Shown here one piece after another: positions 15,400-26,500 of a stretch of DNA of 64,000 nucleotides. The position numbers were made by a program, and so were the translations under genes. The notes beneath the pieces are model-generated. The model had not been told where the DNA came from. It saw only the letters and a program-made list of their open reading frames with translations, and made no database searches. The stretch is from Flavobacterium defluvii (GTDB lineage: Bacteria > Bacteroidota > Bacteroidia > Flavobacteriales > Flavobacteriaceae): contig NZ_FQWC01000006.1 in assembly GCF_900129555.1 (NCBI RefSeq), positions 248,001 to 312,000 of the forward strand. The letters run 5' to 3'. Each line of letters begins with the position of its first letter. Positions within the stretch are counted from its first letter, which is position 1.

Positions 15400-17559
15400 A
15401 TGTCTTCACAATCTCATTTTTTCGTGGAGTCAGGAGGCTTTACGCAAAGCCAGCAGCAAGCTTTTGGTCCTCAATCGAGTACCGAGTTTAACCTGACTTC
15501 CAAATTTACTTTAGATACTCCCAAAAAGGCTTATGCTATATGCAAAGGAGTTGTATTGGTACAGCCGCAAACAGGGAGCACTGACAAAGTAAATCTTATT
15601 TTACGCCCCTACAAACAACCATTTCCGGGATTAAATATCAAATATTTTATTTACAGAGGGTTGCAAAGAGGTGATTTTTTCACAACGGATTCCAATCCCA
15701 AAATAATTCAGAAAACAGTTCAAACGTCTGATTTTATCAATAAAATAAATGATGATTTTGATGCTTTTCACGGTAATCGAAAAGATGCTCAAAATAATCC
15801 TATTCCAAAACCAAATTTTGTTGCTAAATATATTGGTTACAATGAAGAGGTTACAGACTTAACAATTCCGCTTTCAAGTTTCTTTTTTAAAGAATCAGAG
15901 TTTGTTGAAGCGAATAATACTTTCGACGAAACAGACGACTTCGAACTTCCGATGATTGATATGGGAAAATCATTAGGAAAATTTGATCAGGGAGAAGGCG
16001 GAATTGACGTTGTTCTAAATTACGGCGATTACAAACATGATTTTAATAATGGCGAGTTTGATTTTAATTTAGAATATGCCCGTAAAGCCTTCGCTTCTAT
16101 TTTAGTTACAGGTGATACTCCTTACAAACAAAAATTACAACGCGAGCAAAGCGTACAGTTTATTGACATTGCGGCCTTTTATGGTTTGTTTGTTCCAGAA
16201 TACGCTGTAGATATTGTAAGCGCAGGAACTCAAACTACTAAAAGAGGTGTAGAAATTTTTAATAGTATTATCAATAATTTTTTCACTAAAAACAGTTGGT
16301 ACATCTATATTCAGAGTGATCGAACAAGAAGTTATGATTTTTATGGAAATTATAAAATTGAGGATACTTCAGAAAATCTAAAAACAGGTTTATTGGCCAA
16401 TTCAGAAGGAATTGTTCCTATGACTGCCGTAACTTATGGAACTGATGGCTGGCCGGTTTTAATTGATAAACAAGAACAGGCTAATACTGTTACTACAAAT
16501 AATCTTTATCTGCAATTTACTACGGATAACAATAACAATACTGCTTTTTACGGACAGATTGCTACAGTTGCCAATGCACAAAAAGATAGTTTCATTAATG
16601 CAGATGGATTGCGAATACCTCCAGATGAAGAAGGAAATTACTCTGATTTAACGACACAAATTCAGCTTACAACTCCTGCTGTCCAAGGAAAAAATATTGC
16701 TGCGCTTACTATTTTGTTATATCAGGGAAAAATTAACACTTATATCGCTAGAGAAGTTCTGGACGAAGAAGGAAATCCTGCAGTCATAAATGGAGTTGCC
16801 AACTACTTTGATGATGTATTTAGTTTAATAAAAGCAGAGCCTTTGCTAAAATTAAATGGTGATGATAGTTATTCGAGAATTACTTCTGAAAAACTAAATC
16901 TTATCAATGAATTTTATGATAAAAAACAGCAGGGGATTTCAATTGTACAAACACTTACTGTAAACGATGTTATCGAAACCGGAGTTGAAGAAACACCTAC
17001 AATTGAACGCGTAACCTATCTAACGGAAGCTGGAGATGTGATGAACAATGCTGTCTCTGCAGTTGGAAGTATAACTCCAGATACAAAAACTACAGCCTCA
17101 GCAAGCGGTGCCGTTACAAAAAACAAAACATATCAATTACCAGATCCGTATTACTACAATTTGAAACTGTTTACAGACAGCACTCAAACTATTACCGGAC
17201 TGGAATTAAAAACTTTGGACGGCTCTACTCCTAATAAAATTATTCTGGGATTAACGAAAGAAGAAAATGATACTATAAAAGCATTAATTACTGATAACAT
17301 AAAAAATCCTCGTTTGTTTTTGATTGATCTTTTTGAGGATGACAATGATCTAATTTCTCCAGAAAATATCATCTATCAGAAATACAAAGTTGCGATTGTG
17401 GCTGAAAATGAAAATGGTGATACTGAATTATTTGAACCTATAAATGATGTTTTTGTTTACTCACTTGATATAAACTATCATTTTAGTAAAGGGTATAGTG
17501 AATATGTAAAAGAAGATTCAAAAAAAGAATTAATGTTAGATTTAGATTTATCTGTATAA
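15400..17559 (+). CDS. Large hypothetical structural protein upstream of the EndoU-like toxin
   Basis: This 719-aa protein has no signal peptide, no membrane helices and no family I recognise. It begins with a Gln/Ser-rich stretch (SSQSHFFVESGGFTQSQQQA), then mixed beta-rich sequence with FNLTSKFTLDTPKKAYAICKG and LRPYKQPFPGLNIKYFIYRGL. The stop overlaps the next start by one base (TAATG), so it is translationally coupled to the 1172-aa protein and the two probably act as one complex. It could be a carrier or adaptor that loads or presents the toxin; this is inference. Confidence 0.6.
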   Translation: MSSQSHFFVESGGFTQSQQQAFGPQSSTEFNLTSKFTLDTPKKAYAICKGVVLVQPQTGSTDKVNLILRPYKQPFPGLNIKYFIYRGLQRGDFFTTDSNPKIIQKTVQTSDFINKINDDFDAFHGNRKDAQNNPIPKPNFVAKYIGYNEEVTDLTIPLSSFFFKESEFVEANNTFDETDDFELPMIDMGKSLGKFDQGEGGIDVVLNYGDYKHDFNNGEFDFNLEYARKAFASILVTGDTPYKQKLQREQSVQFIDIAAFYGLFVPEYAVDIVSAGTQTTKRGVEIFNSIINNFFTKNSWYIYIQSDRTRSYDFYGNYKIEDTSENLKTGLLANSEGIVPMTAVTYGTDGWPVLIDKQEQANTVTTNNLYLQFTTDNNNNTAFYGQIATVANAQKDSFINADGLRIPPDEEGNYSDLTTQIQLTTPAVQGKNIAALTILLYQGKINTYIAREVLDEEGNPAVINGVANYFDDVFSLIKAEPLLKLNGDDSYSRITSEKLNLINEFYDKKQQGISIVQTLTVNDVIETGVEETPTIERVTYLTEAGDVMNNAVSAVGSITPDTKTTASASGAVTKNKTYQLPDPYYYNLKLFTDSTQTITGLELKTLDGSTPNKIILGLTKEENDTIKALITDNIKNPRLFLIDLFEDDNDLISPENIIYQKYKVAIVAENENGDTELFEPINDVFVYSLDINYHFSKGYSEYVKEDSKKELMLDLDLSV

Positions 17560-20500
17560 TGGAACAAGCAGCAATATTAAAATCAGGAGAAGTTATTAAA
17601 ATAACTGGTTTACTTAACCCAAAATATAGTATATATGGCTTTTTAAATTCGTTTGAAGCTAATGTTAATGGAGTTACGAAAAAATTTAGAGAAACGGTAA
17701 AGGAAGATTTCAGGGATGTAGATCTTGTTGGACAAGTAGATAAAGATGTTATAGGTGGTTTTTATGAAGAAGATTTTTTTCTAGAATATCTTATCGATAA
17801 AAATAAACTCTATGAACTAAAACATCATAAGTACCCTTTTAAACCAGCATCTGTTGACGATGAAATTATTGTTAAGAAACTAAAAGTGGTAGCTCCGTAT
17901 ACTGATTTCTGTAAAATTGAAACTTATAAATGGTCACATCAACCTAATACACAAATTGTTGATTATGGAACTTGGCAGATTAAAATTCCTACTGGAGTTT
18001 TTCCGGATCCTATAGAAGGGGGAAACGTTCAATTGAATAATACCGCCATGCAATTTTACAATCATAAGATTGGATTATTTGTCACGCCACTTACCGATGT
18101 AGATGATAAACAGGCAAAAGCGTTTTTGATCGCAAAGATTGCTATTCAAATCAACTCAATAGAAAGTATATTTAATTCCATTGAATTAGGAACAAGTAGT
18201 GATTTCGGTCAATATATAAACAGTCAAAAATCTGAATGGAGTACTCAACCAATATTTGTAAATCCAACTGTTCAGATATTAGAGGATTATATGAGAAATT
18301 TAACTAGTTTCTATGAAGGTTTTTATGCAAATCAAATTTCTATCAAAAAAGCTCCTAAAAAAGAGCAATTTTACTGGTTAGCAAGATGTCTGTCCGCCGA
18401 AGCTTTGGCAACTGTTCCAACGAATGATAAAATCGAGTTATTAAAAAATATAAGTTATTATGAAAAAAAGTTGACAGAAAAAAATGGTGGAGAATCATTG
18501 GTGTTAAAAATTGTCGAATCTTTTACTTTTAACTCTGTTTCTGCTGCTGAAAGAAATGATTTTCTTTTTATACTAATGGAAATTCAAGTATATCAGGTTT
18601 TGGGAACTCACAACCGAGAATATACTGCAGACACAAAACAAACCCTTTTCGAAATATTATACTCAAAAATTGATGATAATAGGATTGGTAGATACACTTA
18701 TGGTCTGCTAAATAGTTATGATAATAGAAAAAATTTTATTTTTCTATTATATAAAGTCTGGGAATTATCAAAATATAATCCCAAGTACGGAGATCCATCA
18801 TATACACAACCTAAAAATGCTTTTGGAATTTATCCTGAATCATATTATATGAAATTAATAACAGCCAACGGAAGTTCAATAGCCTTAACTGCTTATTATG
18901 ATTCAGAAACTTCACCTGCATTTATATATTATGATTCAAGAGAAAATACAAGTAGACAAACAGATACCGCTTTAATCTCAAATACAGTTCAATATACCTT
19001 AGGAGATATTGAAGGAAAAAAAATAAAAATTCATAAAGAAATAACAACAACGGTAACGAATTTTAAATCTACAAAAGAAAACAGTCAGACTATTTCCAAC
19101 TTTAAATCATTATATGGCACCTACGATATATATCAACCTATTTCAATTATAGGTTTTAAACCAGATCTAAATTTAGTAGAAAGCCTAAATGGTTTAAAAA
19201 TTAATAGTGAATCACAAGAATACACCCCTATTATTCCTGTTTTTTTATTATACTATATGCAAGATTATAGCGATTTAAAGAAAATTGATTTTGGAATAAT
19301 GCTTACTGCCGAAATTGCAATGAATCTAACTGGTGCGGGGGCATTGTCTGATCTAAAATATATTGGTTATCTATCTAAAATGAGACCAATTTGGGCAGCG
19401 GAAACTGCTGCTGGGTCTAGTGATGCAGTTTTAGCATGGAGTGCTGTCAATGGAGTTACAAATGCTGTAGAATTTACTGCATTTAACGCTATGTCAATCA
19501 ACAACTATGTTGCTAATACAACTACTGATTCTGAAACAAAAGAAGTTGCTGAAAAGATGAATAGCTTTCTAATGTGGACAACTATTACAAGTCAATTTGT
19601 TAGACCATACACAAAATCAAAAGTTATTGAATCAGCTTTTGAATTAGATAATACGGTTGCAAAGTTTAATCAGCAAAATATTTCAATCTATAGAGATATG
19701 ACATCTACTCAAATTCAAGAGCTAGATCAGGCTCTTGACGTTGTTAAAAATATAGCGGGAAATAAAGAATTAGTTATTAACACAGTAATACAAAAACTTA
19801 CTGAACAGGGCACAGAATCAGATAAAATTTTACAAAAATACGGGCAGATTACAAGTACTGCAGAAAAATACGCATTTTATGTTGATTTAGGTTTTTTTGA
19901 AGATCCTGCAATAAGGAAGATTTTTAATACCAATGATGCTAAAGCTATTGATAACTGGAGATTATGCTATGCAAATAATATAACTAAGGAGAGGAAATAT
20001 ATTAATATCCTAACAAATGATAAATATGTAAATGGTTTAGTGCGTTTTTATAGAGAAGAGGAATTGGGTGATATCTTAGAAACACTTGAAATTGCTAAAG
20101 AAGAAAAGTTTTTAGATACTTTTTCCAATATAAGTGACACACATTTCGCTAACTTTGTAGAGAATCCTAATTTGATAAAAGAATGGGAAAAATATTCTTT
20201 TGTAAGTAGAGGAAATGATTTATCTATACTTTCAACAGAACAAAAATTTAAATTTTTAAAAAGTTATGAAAATAGTCCTAAAACAGTAGTCGATAGAATA
20301 AAAAATGGAGGATTGATTAAATATTATAAAATTGTTGATGAAAATCCTTTAAATGCCATAGTTCATAATTCTCATATAAAGAATGTAGATTTTCTTGAGG
20401 ATCTACGTAATACTTTTACAGTAAAAAAACAATACCCGGTTGATCATGTACATCATCCAGGTTTACAGGAAACAATAGCAAATCATGTAAAAGGATCTCC

Positions 20501-21077
20501 TGTAATGCTTAACCATAACGGTAGTGATTACATCATTGGTTTTACAGGTATGCATGCTGATTATGCTATTACAGAACCTAATCCTATTACTTTAATAGAA
20601 GCTACATTACCTGGGGGTAAAAAATACTATCCTGGCCCTTTGCCTACTGTAAATGCAAATATACAAACAGCCATAATAGATGGAACAGAAATTGCGGGTG
20701 TAGGAGTAAAAGATTGTGAAGTATGGATGTGGGGTTATGTTACAAAAAAAGTAGATGGCATAGAAAGCCTTTATCTAGATACTAATAGAAACCCTATAAA
20801 AACATGGGTTAAAAAATCTAATTCGAATAAAACAACTATTTTTACGGGGATAAATGAAGATAAGGCTCTTATTGAAATAACGTATGCCAGACACAATTTA
20901 ACTTTGAGTGACTGGATTCCACATCGTAGTCCTGGAAGACCTTCAAATACATGGCGAGGCTGGAGTAGTGAAGGAGTAGAACTTCATATTTGTATAGGTA
21001 CAGAACTAATGAATCCTCCAACAATAATGCCTAGTCGAAAATTACCTTACGGAACAGTAATTCCAAAAAATAATTAA
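17559..21077 (+). CDS. Large protein with C-terminal EndoU-like nuclease toxin domain
   Basis: This 1172-aa protein has no signal peptide. Residues 1 to about 930 are unrecognised. They include a hydrophobic stretch near 590-660 (IMLTAEIAMNLTGAGALSDLK and onward), as in the pre-toxin regions of polymorphic toxins. The C-terminal 200 residues fit the bacterial EndoU pattern: His976 in NHVKGSP (like HILxG), His999 in GFTGMHADYAI (like GxH), TIFTGINEDKALIEITYA (like sTFFPxxWsxexIxxeIxxA) and WRGWSSEGVELHICIG (like WxGxsxxGIxIxG). EndoU toxins cut RNA in target cells. The next gene is a plausible immunity gene. The match is by eye and the third catalytic residue (Lys) is not assigned. Confidence 0.65.
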   Translation: MEQAAILKSGEVIKITGLLNPKYSIYGFLNSFEANVNGVTKKFRETVKEDFRDVDLVGQVDKDVIGGFYEEDFFLEYLIDKNKLYELKHHKYPFKPASVDDEIIVKKLKVVAPYTDFCKIETYKWSHQPNTQIVDYGTWQIKIPTGVFPDPIEGGNVQLNNTAMQFYNHKIGLFVTPLTDVDDKQAKAFLIAKIAIQINSIESIFNSIELGTSSDFGQYINSQKSEWSTQPIFVNPTVQILEDYMRNLTSFYEGFYANQISIKKAPKKEQFYWLARCLSAEALATVPTNDKIELLKNISYYEKKLTEKNGGESLVLKIVESFTFNSVSAAERNDFLFILMEIQVYQVLGTHNREYTADTKQTLFEILYSKIDDNRIGRYTYGLLNSYDNRKNFIFLLYKVWELSKYNPKYGDPSYTQPKNAFGIYPESYYMKLITANGSSIALTAYYDSETSPAFIYYDSRENTSRQTDTALISNTVQYTLGDIEGKKIKIHKEITTTVTNFKSTKENSQTISNFKSLYGTYDIYQPISIIGFKPDLNLVESLNGLKINSESQEYTPIIPVFLLYYMQDYSDLKKIDFGIMLTAEIAMNLTGAGALSDLKYIGYLSKMRPIWAAETAAGSSDAVLAWSAVNGVTNAVEFTAFNAMSINNYVANTTTDSETKEVAEKMNSFLMWTTITSQFVRPYTKSKVIESAFELDNTVAKFNQQNISIYRDMTSTQIQELDQALDVVKNIAGNKELVINTVIQKLTEQGTESDKILQKYGQITSTAEKYAFYVDLGFFEDPAIRKIFNTNDAKAIDNWRLCYANNITKERKYINILTNDKYVNGLVRFYREEELGDILETLEIAKEEKFLDTFSNISDTHFANFVENPNLIKEWEKYSFVSRGNDLSILSTEQKFKFLKSYENSPKTVVDRIKNGGLIKYYKIVDENPLNAIVHNSHIKNVDFLEDLRNTFTVKKQYPVDHVHHPGLQETIANHVKGSPVMLNHNGSDYIIGFTGMHADYAITEPNPITLIEATLPGGKKYYPGPLPTVNANIQTAIIDGTEIAGVGVKDCEVWMWGYVTKKVDGIESLYLDTNRNPIKTWVKKSNSNKTTIFTGINEDKALIEITYARHNLTLSDWIPHRSPGRPSNTWRGWSSEGVELHICIGTELMNPPTIMPSRKLPYGTVIPKNN

Positions 21078-21095
21078 ACATTTAAACAATATATT

Positions 21096-21620
21096 ATGAT
21101 ATATGAATATCAAATACTCGTAACAAACTATTCAATAAATAGAGCAGTAATGATTGGAGTAAGTACTTCAGATTTAAATCAGGCATCAGCTTTATCAGAT
21201 ATGAATTTAAGCCATATAACAGAAACTTTAGGCGAATTAAATGCGGTTATTGCAGGACAGTTAGATTATTTGAATTGGGGTACAGATTTATTTTATGTAT
21301 CTTCTGATACTACAATATCTCGGTACGGAGACTTTGACAAAGTAGAAAGATACGAAGTGCCTACCTTAGGCTTGAGAGATTTTTTAATAGAGCTAAAGAA
21401 TTTTAAAGAACAATGTCATGCAGGGGATTATTATAAAACCATAATTGGTCAGGCTTTTACCGCAATAAAAGCCAATCCTCTACAATATAAAAGATGGCCA
21501 ACATCAGATATATACTATTTAATTACCTTGAATAATATAACATTTACTTTGGTATTAGAACCTAATGATTTCAATTTAACAGAAAGTCAATATGTTGCTC
21601 AATTAAAAAGTGAATTTTAA
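21096..21620 (+). CDS. Probable immunity protein for the EndoU-like toxin
   Basis: This 174-aa soluble acidic protein (MIYEYQILVTNYSINRAVMIG at the start) lies 18 bases after the toxin gene. I recognise no immunity family. Size, acidity, cytosolic nature and position directly after a toxin C-terminus, followed by a hairpin, are those of cognate immunity genes in polymorphic toxin loci. An alternative is a small structural protein. Confidence 0.55.
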   Translation: MIYEYQILVTNYSINRAVMIGVSTSDLNQASALSDMNLSHITETLGELNAVIAGQLDYLNWGTDLFYVSSDTTISRYGDFDKVERYEVPTLGLRDFLIELKNFKEQCHAGDYYKTIIGQAFTAIKANPLQYKRWPTSDIYYLITLNNITFTLVLEPNDFNLTESQYVAQLKSEF

Positions 21621-22040
21621 CTCCGCTCCCGCTGGCGAGGGCGTCCCGCTCGTGAACATAAAGTATAAAAAGCTCAAAGACAAAAAGTCTTTGAGCTCTC
21701 TTAAAAAAATCATTTTTCCTTCCCAGAAAGTGATAATCTAAAAAATTCAAAAAATCACATTTTAAAACCCAATCAGGAACTTAAAAATTAAGTTCCCTAA
21801 CTCTTTATTGTCTTTTCTGAAAGTCAATAATTATCTAAAAATATTTTACAAAATCTGTAAAATAAAACTATTGTGACGCCACTAACACAATTTTTAAAAC
21901 AATCCATTCTGGCTGAAAATTGCTGAGAGCTACAAATAAACATTTCTCTCAAAACTAATCAGCCAGAATAAATTACGGTAACCCCCATAATCCTAATTAA
22001 AAGCCTATAAATTTTATAAACCCGTAATAATTAATTAAAA
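21621..22040. other. 420-bp non-coding, structure-rich region
   Basis: From left to right it holds a GC-rich stretch at 21621-21656 (ctcccgctggcgagggcgtc), unlike its surroundings; a terminator-like hairpin (21671-21697); a 9-bp palindrome GGAACTTAA/TTAAGTTCC (21776-21795); and a two-part stem (ATTCTGGCTG 21906-21915 with CAGCCAGAAT 21960-21969, enclosing GAGAG/CTCTC). No ORF is credible. It could encode a structured RNA or simply be a junction between modules. Confidence 0.5.
21671..21697 (+). terminator. Hairpin after the toxin-immunity pair
   Basis: AGCTCAAAGAC/GTCTTTGAGCT is a perfect 11-bp stem with loop AAAAA. The downstream tract is ctcttaaaaaaat, not a T run, so termination may be weak. 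A related hairpin follows the next gene at 23113-23140. Confidence 0.6.
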
Positions 22041-23075
22041 ATGAGTACAAATCACAACAGAATCAAAGTGGCAGATTTAGAAAGAAATCAAGCTAACAAA
22101 ACCTTAATAACGAATCGAGATGGCGAATTAGAATTTTGCCATATCAACACTTTGAAACCTGAATCTTACAATGCCCTCGATTATACATCTGAAGGAAGAG
22201 CATTAGACGCCAGACAAGGAAAAGTATTAAAAGATATGATTGATAACAAACAAGTCGATCTGGCATCTGATTTAGAAACCCAAATCGATAATGCAGTTCC
22301 AGAAGATAAAAAAGTAATAAGCCGATTGAAATTATTTAACTGGTGGACATGGATTAAGTCTCAGACTCAAACTATTTCCGCAACTTGGAATTTCAAATCT
22401 GCATTGCTATTTGGGAATTCAGGGTATTTTACTTCAGACAGTATTAGATTTTACATGCGTGCGTCTACAGGAAAAAGACTTCAAATTGGAGTAGATGGAA
22501 CTCCTAATGATGCAATTTCTATTGATTCTAGCGGTATTTTGCTTCGCGACAAACTCACTTTAAATACTGCTAATACAACAACACCTGCACTTATTTTGCC
22601 AAATAGTACGCTTACCTCTACACCACAAAACGGGTCTATCGAACGTGATCAAAATGGAATTTTATGGGAAACACACGCAGGTATCAGAAGTCAAATTATG
22701 ACTAAAGATACTATTTCGTCAATATCTAGCTCCGACACATATCTTCCTTCGTTAGATAATATTTTAAATTTTACAGGTGCAACACTCTTAAATGCCAATT
22801 ACACAAAAATTGGGAATACAGTAAGTGTTAAAATTGCTTTAACAGGAACCCCAAAAGCTCTAGGTTCAGATACTGAAATAGGTATTTCATTGCCTATTAA
22901 CAGAAATTCATCTACAGAATTACTGTCCGGAATTTGTGTAGGATCTACTGTAGACGGTGTTAATTTCTCAGCTCTTGTTTATATTACTGGTTCTTCAACA
23001 GCTAGTATAAAATACAAACTCAACACTCGTGGTACTTCAAATATAGTTGCAGATTTTAGTTACGCTATAAATTAA
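22041..23075 (+). CDS. Phage tail-fibre-like protein with NRIKVADLE head module
   Basis: This 344-aa protein has no signal peptide. It opens with MSTNHNRIKVADLERNQANK, a module repeated in two later genes (40535 and 42980). It then has EGRALDARQGKVLKDMIDNK, a pattern seen near the start of many phage tail fibres and thought to sit at the attachment end. The remainder is beta-rich, with Ser/Thr/Asn-rich repeats and a globular end, as in receptor-binding fibres. It is flanked by hairpins on both sides and so looks like a cassette inserted between the toxin and the giant genes. Confidence 0.72.
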   Translation: MSTNHNRIKVADLERNQANKTLITNRDGELEFCHINTLKPESYNALDYTSEGRALDARQGKVLKDMIDNKQVDLASDLETQIDNAVPEDKKVISRLKLFNWWTWIKSQTQTISATWNFKSALLFGNSGYFTSDSIRFYMRASTGKRLQIGVDGTPNDAISIDSSGILLRDKLTLNTANTTTPALILPNSTLTSTPQNGSIERDQNGILWETHAGIRSQIMTKDTISSISSSDTYLPSLDNILNFTGATLLNANYTKIGNTVSVKIALTGTPKALGSDTEIGISLPINRNSSTELLSGICVGSTVDGVNFSALVYITGSSTASIKYKLNTRGTSNIVADFSYAIN

Positions 23076-23561
23076 TTCTAAAAAAGAATTTCTCTAGCAA
23101 CTATCAAAATCAAAGCTCAGAGACTTTTGTCCTTGAGCTTCTAAAAACATTATGCATTTGTCCTAAACATAATAAGCAAACTACTTTTTTAAATCTCAAT
23201 TTCAAAAATTAAAACTGCAACTTTTCTACTCTTTATTAATTTTTTATAAAAAGCCTGCTTCGATTTCTTCCACTCCCTTTACAACTCTGTAAAGCCCCAG
23301 AACATTCATGTTCAAACACTAAGCAGCTGTTTTTTAAACCTCTTTTTTAGGCTGATCTTTACACTATCAAAAGGAAAATACTGCAAAAAAAATCAATTTT
23401 TCAGCTGCTTTTTTCGAGGCATTATCTAAATCAAAAAATACTGTAAACCTGAGAAATCAAATAATGGATTCATTATTTGAATGGTCTCTTTTGTTTATCA
23501 AAACAAAAATTTAATCATGCAAAAACACGAACGAAAATTAAAGTCAAAAACAAATTAGAAT
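23076..23561. other. 486-bp non-coding region before the giant genes
   Basis: It holds a terminator-like hairpin at 23113-23140 (aagctca.../...tgagctt, two mismatches) and, at about 23275-23380, the second copy of the element found before the lysis cassette. It is followed by an A-rich leader up to the ATG at 23562. It probably contains the promoter of the giant-gene operon; I see no exact TAnnTTTG box close to the start. Confidence 0.55.
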
Positions 23562-26500
23562 ATGCCAACTAATCCAATTCCAGCGACTCCAATTCCTACG
23601 GCAAGGTATTACCCTCGATTATCTGAGGTAATAACCGTAGATGACTTACCGGAGTTTTTATCGTTTGTTGAAAATGGTCTAAATGATATTTTCAATAAAA
23701 TTCATTATAAAAACTTACAATATTCAAAAGGATATCGCGGCGATTCTGCTTTTTACAGTTTAGATATTGTAACAAGCGAAAAACTCGCTATTCCACTGCC
23801 ATTTGGCTTGGGACTTGTACTTAATCCGGATCTTGACGGAGATTCGTCTATTTCCTCTTTCCCTATTACTTTAGAATATCAGTGGGAGATTTTAGCTTTC
23901 CTAAAAACTTTTAGTTCAAGCAATTTTTCTTTTTCAATAGAAGATTTTTATTCTGTTGGTCTTCAGGTTTTCCGTATCAGCGAAGAACAAGTTGTGGCTC
24001 ACATGCTCAATATTTTTGTTGAAGCTGAAGAAGGCAAAACAAAATTTGAACAGCTCTTAGAAGACATTAATGATCTTAAAGGACTAACTGGACAAGAAAA
24101 ATTAGCACTTCCAGAAGGAACTGAACAATCTATTAATGCTGTAATTACGCTTATTAAAAACAATCCGGCTATTACAGAAACTGTTTCGCTATTATTGTTT
24201 GCAACTTACATCTTAAAAGCAGATTTAAGCGAAACGAAACAAAGATTACAGGTTTTCTATAATATTATTGTTCCAGATGGTATCGAAGCTCATATTAAAC
24301 GAATCATCACACCAAAAGCCAAAGCAACTTTAGCTTTAAGTGCCGGTATTGAATTTCCCAGAAATATCTTAAAGCCCGTTACTTCTACTGGTGATGATTT
24401 TGGTAATGGAACTGAAAAATCAATGTTTACATTCGGTCAGGCTCAATTGTATGCAGATACTCAAGAAGGTATTGGTTATCAATTAGAACTTGGCGGATCT
24501 TTACAACCCTCTCAATATGCCATGATTGGCAATACAGGTTTAATCCTTCAATTAGATACTTTAAAAGTAGATTTAAGCAAGAAAACCAATATTCCAGAAG
24601 CCGATGCCGATGGTCGTCCAAACGATTTCGTTGGAGTGTATGCGCGTGCCGTTTCGGTTACACTGCCTTCAAAATGGTTTAATACAATTCCTGAAACTCC
24701 AGGAAGTGTAACTCCAACATTACAAATTGGCGCTACAGATTTATTAATAGGTTCTGGTGGTCTTTCCGGAAATATTTATCTGGAAACAGTTCCTAGCACA
24801 AATGGAGCTTTTAATTATTTCAACGATAAATTCAATTTTAATTACCCAATCACGATGTTCGAAAAAGACGAACAAAGTGGTGTGTCTAATAAAAAAGAAA
24901 TCGCTGATTATGTTTCTTTACTTACTTTCTTACAACAATTAAACAGTAAAGGAACGCCTTATGCTTTTGATTATCCTTTATCGTTAACAACGCTTCCTTC
25001 AGTCGTTTCACAAACTATTGATGCTTCTACAACTTATATTTTTACAGAGGCAAAAGATTATCAAAACTTCTTACAGGAGTTATACGATAATACACTTTGG
25101 AAAACAATTGGATCATCAAACAAAGGCTTCAAAATCGGCTTTAATAAGTTTGATATTTCATTCAAACAAAATAAAGTAATTGGTTCTAACATTAAGGGAC
25201 AAATAGAAATTGAAAAATTCAAAATCAAAAAAGAAGATGGATCAAAAGTTCCTTTTAATGTACAATTAGAAGGTCACTTGCAAGATGATGGCGACTTCAA
25301 TCTTACCGCTTCTTTCCCAAAAGAAAATAAGCCGAAAGCCAATTTATTTAATCTGGTAGAGTTAGATTTCAACAGTTTAGAACTAGGAAAAGAAGATGAA
25401 GATTTTTACATCGGAACTTCATGTCATATTTCATTTCCTGAAGGTTCTTTAATCGGAAACCTTATGAAAGGCCAAGGCTTTGACGTCGAAAAACTTCGTA
25501 TTTACAGCGATGGGAATATTGAAGTTGAAGGAGGTTCAATTCCTATTCCTATCAGTCTAGGTATAAATCTTGGTCCCGTTCAAATGGCGGTTACCAACAT
25601 CAGTTTTGGTTCAACCCAAATTAACGGCCGTAAATATAATTTCTGGGGCTTTGACGGAGCCATAAGTATCAACCCGCTTGGAGTTGATGCTCGCGGAGAA
25701 GGTGTGAAATTTTACTATCCTACGGATGGCGATGATGAAGATGATCGTAAAGCAAAATCTTTTCTAAGAATTCAAACTATTGAGGTTGATTTAGTTATTC
25801 CGGGAACTGCAACAGAAGCTTCTGCAATGGCCATTATCAATGGTATGGTTTCGCTTCCTGAACCAGGAAAATCTCAAGAGTTTATTGGAGAGGTTTCTTT
25901 AAAACTGCCAAAAGCAAAAATTTCCGGTGGTGTTGGAATGCGTTTTATGCCAAAATATCCAGCGTTCTTAATCGATGCTCATATTGAGCTCCCTACTCCT
26001 ATTCCACTTGGGTTTCTTGCTATTTCAGCATTTAGAGGTTTATTAGGTTTTAGATATGTGGCTACAAAGGAAGCTGCAGGGTTGAAAAAAGACAACTCCT
26101 GGTATGAGTTTTATAAAACTCCAAAACCGGGTATTAATATTAGAAAATTCAGCGGACCACCGGATTCTATGCAATACAATTCTCCGTTCTCTATTGGAGC
26201 CGGAGCTACTTTTGGAACCGTTGCAGATGGCGGACATGTCTTATCTCTAAGAGCAATGCTTTTATTGTCTCTGCCTACTTTGTTTTATATCGAAGCAGGA
26301 TTAAATGTTATTGCAGGCAAACTAGGTCTTATCGAAGATGATCCAAGTAATCCTCCATTCTTTGCAATGGTTGCATTTGGCGATAATTCATTGGAACTGG
26401 CAGCCGGAGCCGATTTTAGTATTCCTAAAGACAGCGGACAAATCTTTAAACTTCATGCCTTATTAGAAGCTGGATTCTTCTTTAAGAACCAAAAACCATG

